DNA of 64,000 nucleotides from DASWTL01 sp966250385. Its GTDB lineage: Bacteria > Bacteroidota > Bacteroidia > Sphingobacteriales > Sphingobacteriaceae. The position numbers and the translations under genes were made by a program. The notes beneath the pieces are model-generated. The model worked only from the letters and a program-made list of their open reading frames with translations, made no database searches and had not been told where the DNA came from. Below, in pieces: positions 60,896 through 64,000 of this stretch (positions within the stretch are counted from its first letter, which is position 1; each line of letters opens with the position of its first letter). The stretch is from NCBI GenBank assembly GCA_966250385.1, contig CBINHC010000001.1, forward strand, positions 62,001 through 126,000, written 5' to 3'.

Positions 60896-63800
60896 ATGAG
60901 AAGAAGTCTGTTATTGTTTAGTTCAATGGTCCTGGCCCTCTGTTCCTGCCAGCGGAATAAGGATACGCTGTTCAGTTTGATGGATAATGATGACCTGGGG
61001 ATCAGCTTTTCCAATACCCTGAACGATAATGACGGGGCGAATATCTTTTCATACCGCAATTATTATAACGGGGGCGGAGTAGCGATCGGCGACGTGAACA
61101 ATGACGGCCTGAATGATATCTTTCTGACATCCAATCAGGGCGACAACCAGCTGCTGATCAATAAGGGACAGTGGAAGTTCGAAAATGTGACCGAGAAGGC
61201 CGGTGTCAGGGGAACCAAGTACTGGAGCACCGGGGTCACCATGGTCGATGTGAACGGAGACGGCTGGCTGGATATCTATGTCTGTAACAGCGGTAACGCC
61301 CGCGGGGATGAGACCGAGAACGAGCTGTTCATCAACCAGAAGGACGGAACCTTTAAGGATCAGGCGCGGGAATACGGACTGGCTGACCGGGGACTGTCTA
61401 CCCATGCGGTCTTCTTCGATTATGACCTGGACGGCGACCTGGACTGCTACGTGCTGAATAATTCATTCCGGCCGATCGGAAGTTTCGATTTCTCGCAGGA
61501 CCTCAGGAAGGTCGTGGATGAGATCGGCGGTGACCGCCTGTACCGGAACGACGGCGGTCAGTATATCAATGTATCCACCGGGGCGGGAATCTATTCGAGT
61601 GATATCGGTTTCGGTCTCGGGGTGTCCGCTGCGGACGTCAACCAGGACGGATATCCGGACCTGTACGTCTCGAATGATTTCTTTGAAAGAGATTACCTGT
61701 ATATCAATCAGAAAGACGGAACCTTCAAAGAGGATATCCAGAACCAGACCTCGCATCTAAGCCTGGCATCGATGGGTTCCGACATCGCCGATATCAACAA
61801 TGACGGGCTGTACGACATCTTTACGACCGAAATGCTTCCGGAGGGCGATCAGCGGCTCAAGCTGGTCACTGCATTCGAGTCCTATGACGTGGTCAGAATG
61901 AAGCAGCGTGACGGGTTCTTTAACCAGTATATGCAAAACTGCCTGCAGCTGAACAACGGCAACGGTACGTTTTCAGAGATCGCCTTCTATTCCGGTATCG
62001 CAGCTACGGACTGGAGCTGGGGAGCTTTGGCGTTCGATATGGATAATGACGGGTGGAAGGATATCTTTATTTCCAACGGGATCTATAAGGATCTGACGAA
62101 CCAGGATTATATCGAGTTTCTTGCCAGCCGGGAAAATATGGCCCGGATCATGGAAGGGAAGAACTTCGACTATGCCGAATTCTCTGAACAGATGAAGTCG
62201 ACCCTGGTGTCCAACTATGCATTTCACAACAACCGGGATCTCACCTTCTCCAATAAGGCCGCGGACTTCGGGCTGGACGAACCCTCTTTCAGCAACGGCG
62301 CGGCTTACGGGGACCTGGATAACGACGGCGATCTGGACCTGGTCGTCAATAATGTGAACATGCCGCTTTTCGTGTACCGGAACAATGCCGAGAAATCCGG
62401 GAACAGTTTCATTACCATTAAGCTGGAGGGAAGCGAAAAGAACAGGTTTGCCGTCGGTACTACCGTTACGGTGTTTCAGAACGGCCAGCCTCTGACCTTC
62501 TATCATCAGCCTGCGCGCGGCTTCCAGAGCAGCGTTCCGCCCGGCTCGGTCAGTATCGGTATCGGAAAGGCCGCGACTGTCGATTCCATGCAGATCACCT
62601 GGCCGGACCGGCGGGTCCAGAAAGTGAAGAACATCCCGGGCGGCAGGGCCTATACCTACCGGATCAGTGAGGCGGGGGAGCCGGGTACGCGTCCGCAAAG
62701 CAGCTTTACGCCCATCTTCAAGGAGAGAACAGCAGGCCTGTTCGACAGTATTCCGGAGCATAAAGAGGACCATTTCGTTGACTTCGACAATGAGCGCCTG
62801 ATGCTTCAGATGCTCTCCACGGAGAACCCGGCCATGGCCGTTGGGGACGTGAATAACGACGGACTGCAGGACTTTTATTTCGGGAGCTCAAAAGGCTATC
62901 CGGCCGCAATCTATATTCAGCAGAAGAACGGACGCTTCAGCGCCTATATCCCGGAAGATTTTAAAAAGCAGCGCTACCTGGAGAGTGCCGGCGCCGTATT
63001 CGGCGATTTTGATAAGGACGGAGACCAGGATCTGATCATCACCTTCGGCGGAAATGAAGAAGAAGCCGGAACCAATGTCTACTATCCCCGCTACTTTGAG
63101 AATGACGGAACCGGGAAGTTTGTCCGGATCCCCGGGAAGTCCCTGCACCTTCCGGTCAACGCCTCGGTAATCGTTAAATCGGATTTCGACAAGGACGGCG
63201 ACGAAGATCTGTTCATCGGCGGCAGAAGCACGCCCCAGCTGTACGGCTGCGCGCCGCCATCCTATGTGATGGAAAATGACGGGAAGGGCAATTTTAAGGA
63301 TGTTTCGAAGAAAGTGCTGGGATCGGACAACAAGCTTGGCATGGTAACTTCCGCGCAATGGGCAGATCTGGACGGCAACGGTTTTGACGACCTGATCGTC
63401 AGCGGAAACTGGATGGGTATCCGGATCTTCATGAATACCGCCGGAAAGTTCATTCCGGACAACCGGCTATCGGATTTTAAAGGATGGTGGAGCAGCATGG
63501 CGGTAGAAGACATCAACGGGGACGGGCATCCGGATATCCTGGCGGGGAATCTTGGCCTGAATTCCAAGTTCAGGGCCACCGAAAAAGAGCCGATGACGAT
63601 ATATGTCAATGATTTCGATCAGAACGGCACAAAGGAATGCATTACTTCGATGTACCGCCAGGGCCGGGAATATGTCTTCCATATGCGCCCCGACCTGGTC
63701 GGCCAGCTTCCGATGTTCAAAAAGCGCTACCTGCGGTATGAGGATTATGCAGGAAAGCCGTTCCGGGAAGTGTTTCCGGATGAGCTTACCCGCAATGCCG

Positions 63801-64000
63801 AGACCCATCAGATCAATTACCTCTCCTCGGCGGCGTTCCTGAGCGACGGCAGGGGCGGTTTCCGGGTGAAACCTTTTCCCGTAGCATCCCAGTTATCTGC
63901 CGTCAATACGATCCTGTGCGATGATCTGGACGGCGATGGCCGCAGGGAGATTATTCTCGGCGGGAATTTCTATGGATTCAAGCCCGAAGTGGGCCGACTT
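60896..64000 (+). CDS. VCBS/FG-GAP repeat lipoprotein with ASPIC/UnbV domain, 3' truncated
   Basis: 1035 codons and open at the window end. Signal with lipobox LALCSC (cysteine 18). I count about 14 calcium-loop repeats of the DxNxDGxxD type (for example GDVNNDGLND, VDVNGDGWLD, GDLDNDGDLD, GDFDKDGDQD), forming a beta-propeller-like scaffold. Between them is an ASPIC/UnbV-like segment (SVSIGIGKAATVDSMQITWPD). Such large lipoproteins often follow susCD pairs in Bacteroidota, though their biochemical role is not settled. Likely surface-bound, calcium-dependent. 83 bases after susD. Confidence 0.92.
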   Translation, partial: MRRSLLLFSSMVLALCSCQRNKDTLFSLMDNDDLGISFSNTLNDNDGANIFSYRNYYNGGGVAIGDVNNDGLNDIFLTSNQGDNQLLINKGQWKFENVTEKAGVRGTKYWSTGVTMVDVNGDGWLDIYVCNSGNARGDETENELFINQKDGTFKDQAREYGLADRGLSTHAVFFDYDLDGDLDCYVLNNSFRPIGSFDFSQDLRKVVDEIGGDRLYRNDGGQYINVSTGAGIYSSDIGFGLGVSAADVNQDGYPDLYVSNDFFERDYLYINQKDGTFKEDIQNQTSHLSLASMGSDIADINNDGLYDIFTTEMLPEGDQRLKLVTAFESYDVVRMKQRDGFFNQYMQNCLQLNNGNGTFSEIAFYSGIAATDWSWGALAFDMDNDGWKDIFISNGIYKDLTNQDYIEFLASRENMARIMEGKNFDYAEFSEQMKSTLVSNYAFHNNRDLTFSNKAADFGLDEPSFSNGAAYGDLDNDGDLDLVVNNVNMPLFVYRNNAEKSGNSFITIKLEGSEKNRFAVGTTVTVFQNGQPLTFYHQPARGFQSSVPPGSVSIGIGKAATVDSMQITWPDRRVQKVKNIPGGRAYTYRISEAGEPGTRPQSSFTPIFKERTAGLFDSIPEHKEDHFVDFDNERLMLQMLSTENPAMAVGDVNNDGLQDFYFGSSKGYPAAIYIQQKNGRFSAYIPEDFKKQRYLESAGAVFGDFDKDGDQDLIITFGGNEEEAGTNVYYPRYFENDGTGKFVRIPGKSLHLPVNASVIVKSDFDKDGDEDLFIGGRSTPQLYGCAPPSYVMENDGKGNFKDVSKKVLGSDNKLGMVTSAQWADLDGNGFDDLIVSGNWMGIRIFMNTAGKFIPDNRLSDFKGWWSSMAVEDINGDGHPDILAGNLGLNSKFRATEKEPMTIYVNDFDQNGTKECITSMYRQGREYVFHMRPDLVGQLPMFKKRYLRYEDYAGKPFREVFPDELTRNAETHQINYLSSAAFLSDGRGGFRVKPFPVASQLSAVNTILCDDLDGDGRREIILGGNFYGFKPEVGRL

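Noticed and set aside
61973..62773. 266-codon frame antisense to the VCBS gene
   Set aside because: Repeat-derived shadow of the Asp/Gly-rich sense frame.

Overview
This window is a chromosomal segment of a Bacteroidota bacterium. The evidence is SusC/SusD pairs, gliding-type Gld ABC genes, promoters of the TAnnTTTG type, A-rich start regions with almost no Shine-Dalgarno sequences, and an RpoB that reads like Sphingobacteriales. That order is a judgement from remembered sequences, not a search. G+C is about one half. No rRNA, prophage, insertion sequence or CRISPR array was seen.

Layout. 1-2.2 kb: 3' end of a membrane glycosyltransferase gene and a membrane protein. 2.2-7.2 kb (minus strand): an L,D-transpeptidase, then a likely operon of a TonB-dependent receptor translationally coupled to a PQQ-type sugar dehydrogenase lipoprotein, with a zinc protease downstream. 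7.2-9.5 kb: an Old Yellow Enzyme and a PAS histidine kinase, tail to tail. 9.5-16.3 kb: glyS, diverging from gldA, a gldF-gldG fusion, dnaN and a DedA protein. 16.3-18.2 kb: a second TonB receptor. 18.4-27.5 kb: rpsT, radC, pheT, a coiled-coil gene, zapA, a 6S-like RNA, rny, an Mpo1-like protein, an amidase lipoprotein, apt and an acyl-CoA dehydrogenase. 27.6-42.6 kb: the translation/transcription core, namely rpsU-xerC-hpf, tRNA Thr-Tyr-Gly-Thr, tuf, tRNA-Trp, secE-nusG, rplKAJL and rpoBC. 42.6-48.6 kb: DUF3467, then miaA, a pRiA4b ORF-3-like gene, cca, tsaC, a glycosyltransferase and dapD on the minus strand. 48.6-50.1 kb: a gene-poor stretch with a candidate structured RNA and small ORFs. 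50.1-64 kb: an S4-domain protein, two paralogous susCD pairs flanking an inverted DUF4142 lipoprotein gene, and a large VCBS/ASPIC-UnbV lipoprotein gene cut by the window end.

How it fits together. The middle of the window supplies the ribosome and RNA polymerase. tRNA maturation genes (cca, miaA, tsaC) lie just beyond it, and only one of the five tRNA genes encodes its own CCA end. The rpsU and hpf genes carry strong Shine-Dalgarno sequences although their neighbours do not, which fits control by ribosomes lacking bS21. The best candidates for something undescribed are the refolding RNA at about 48.86-49.06 kb and the receptor/PQQ-enzyme operon.
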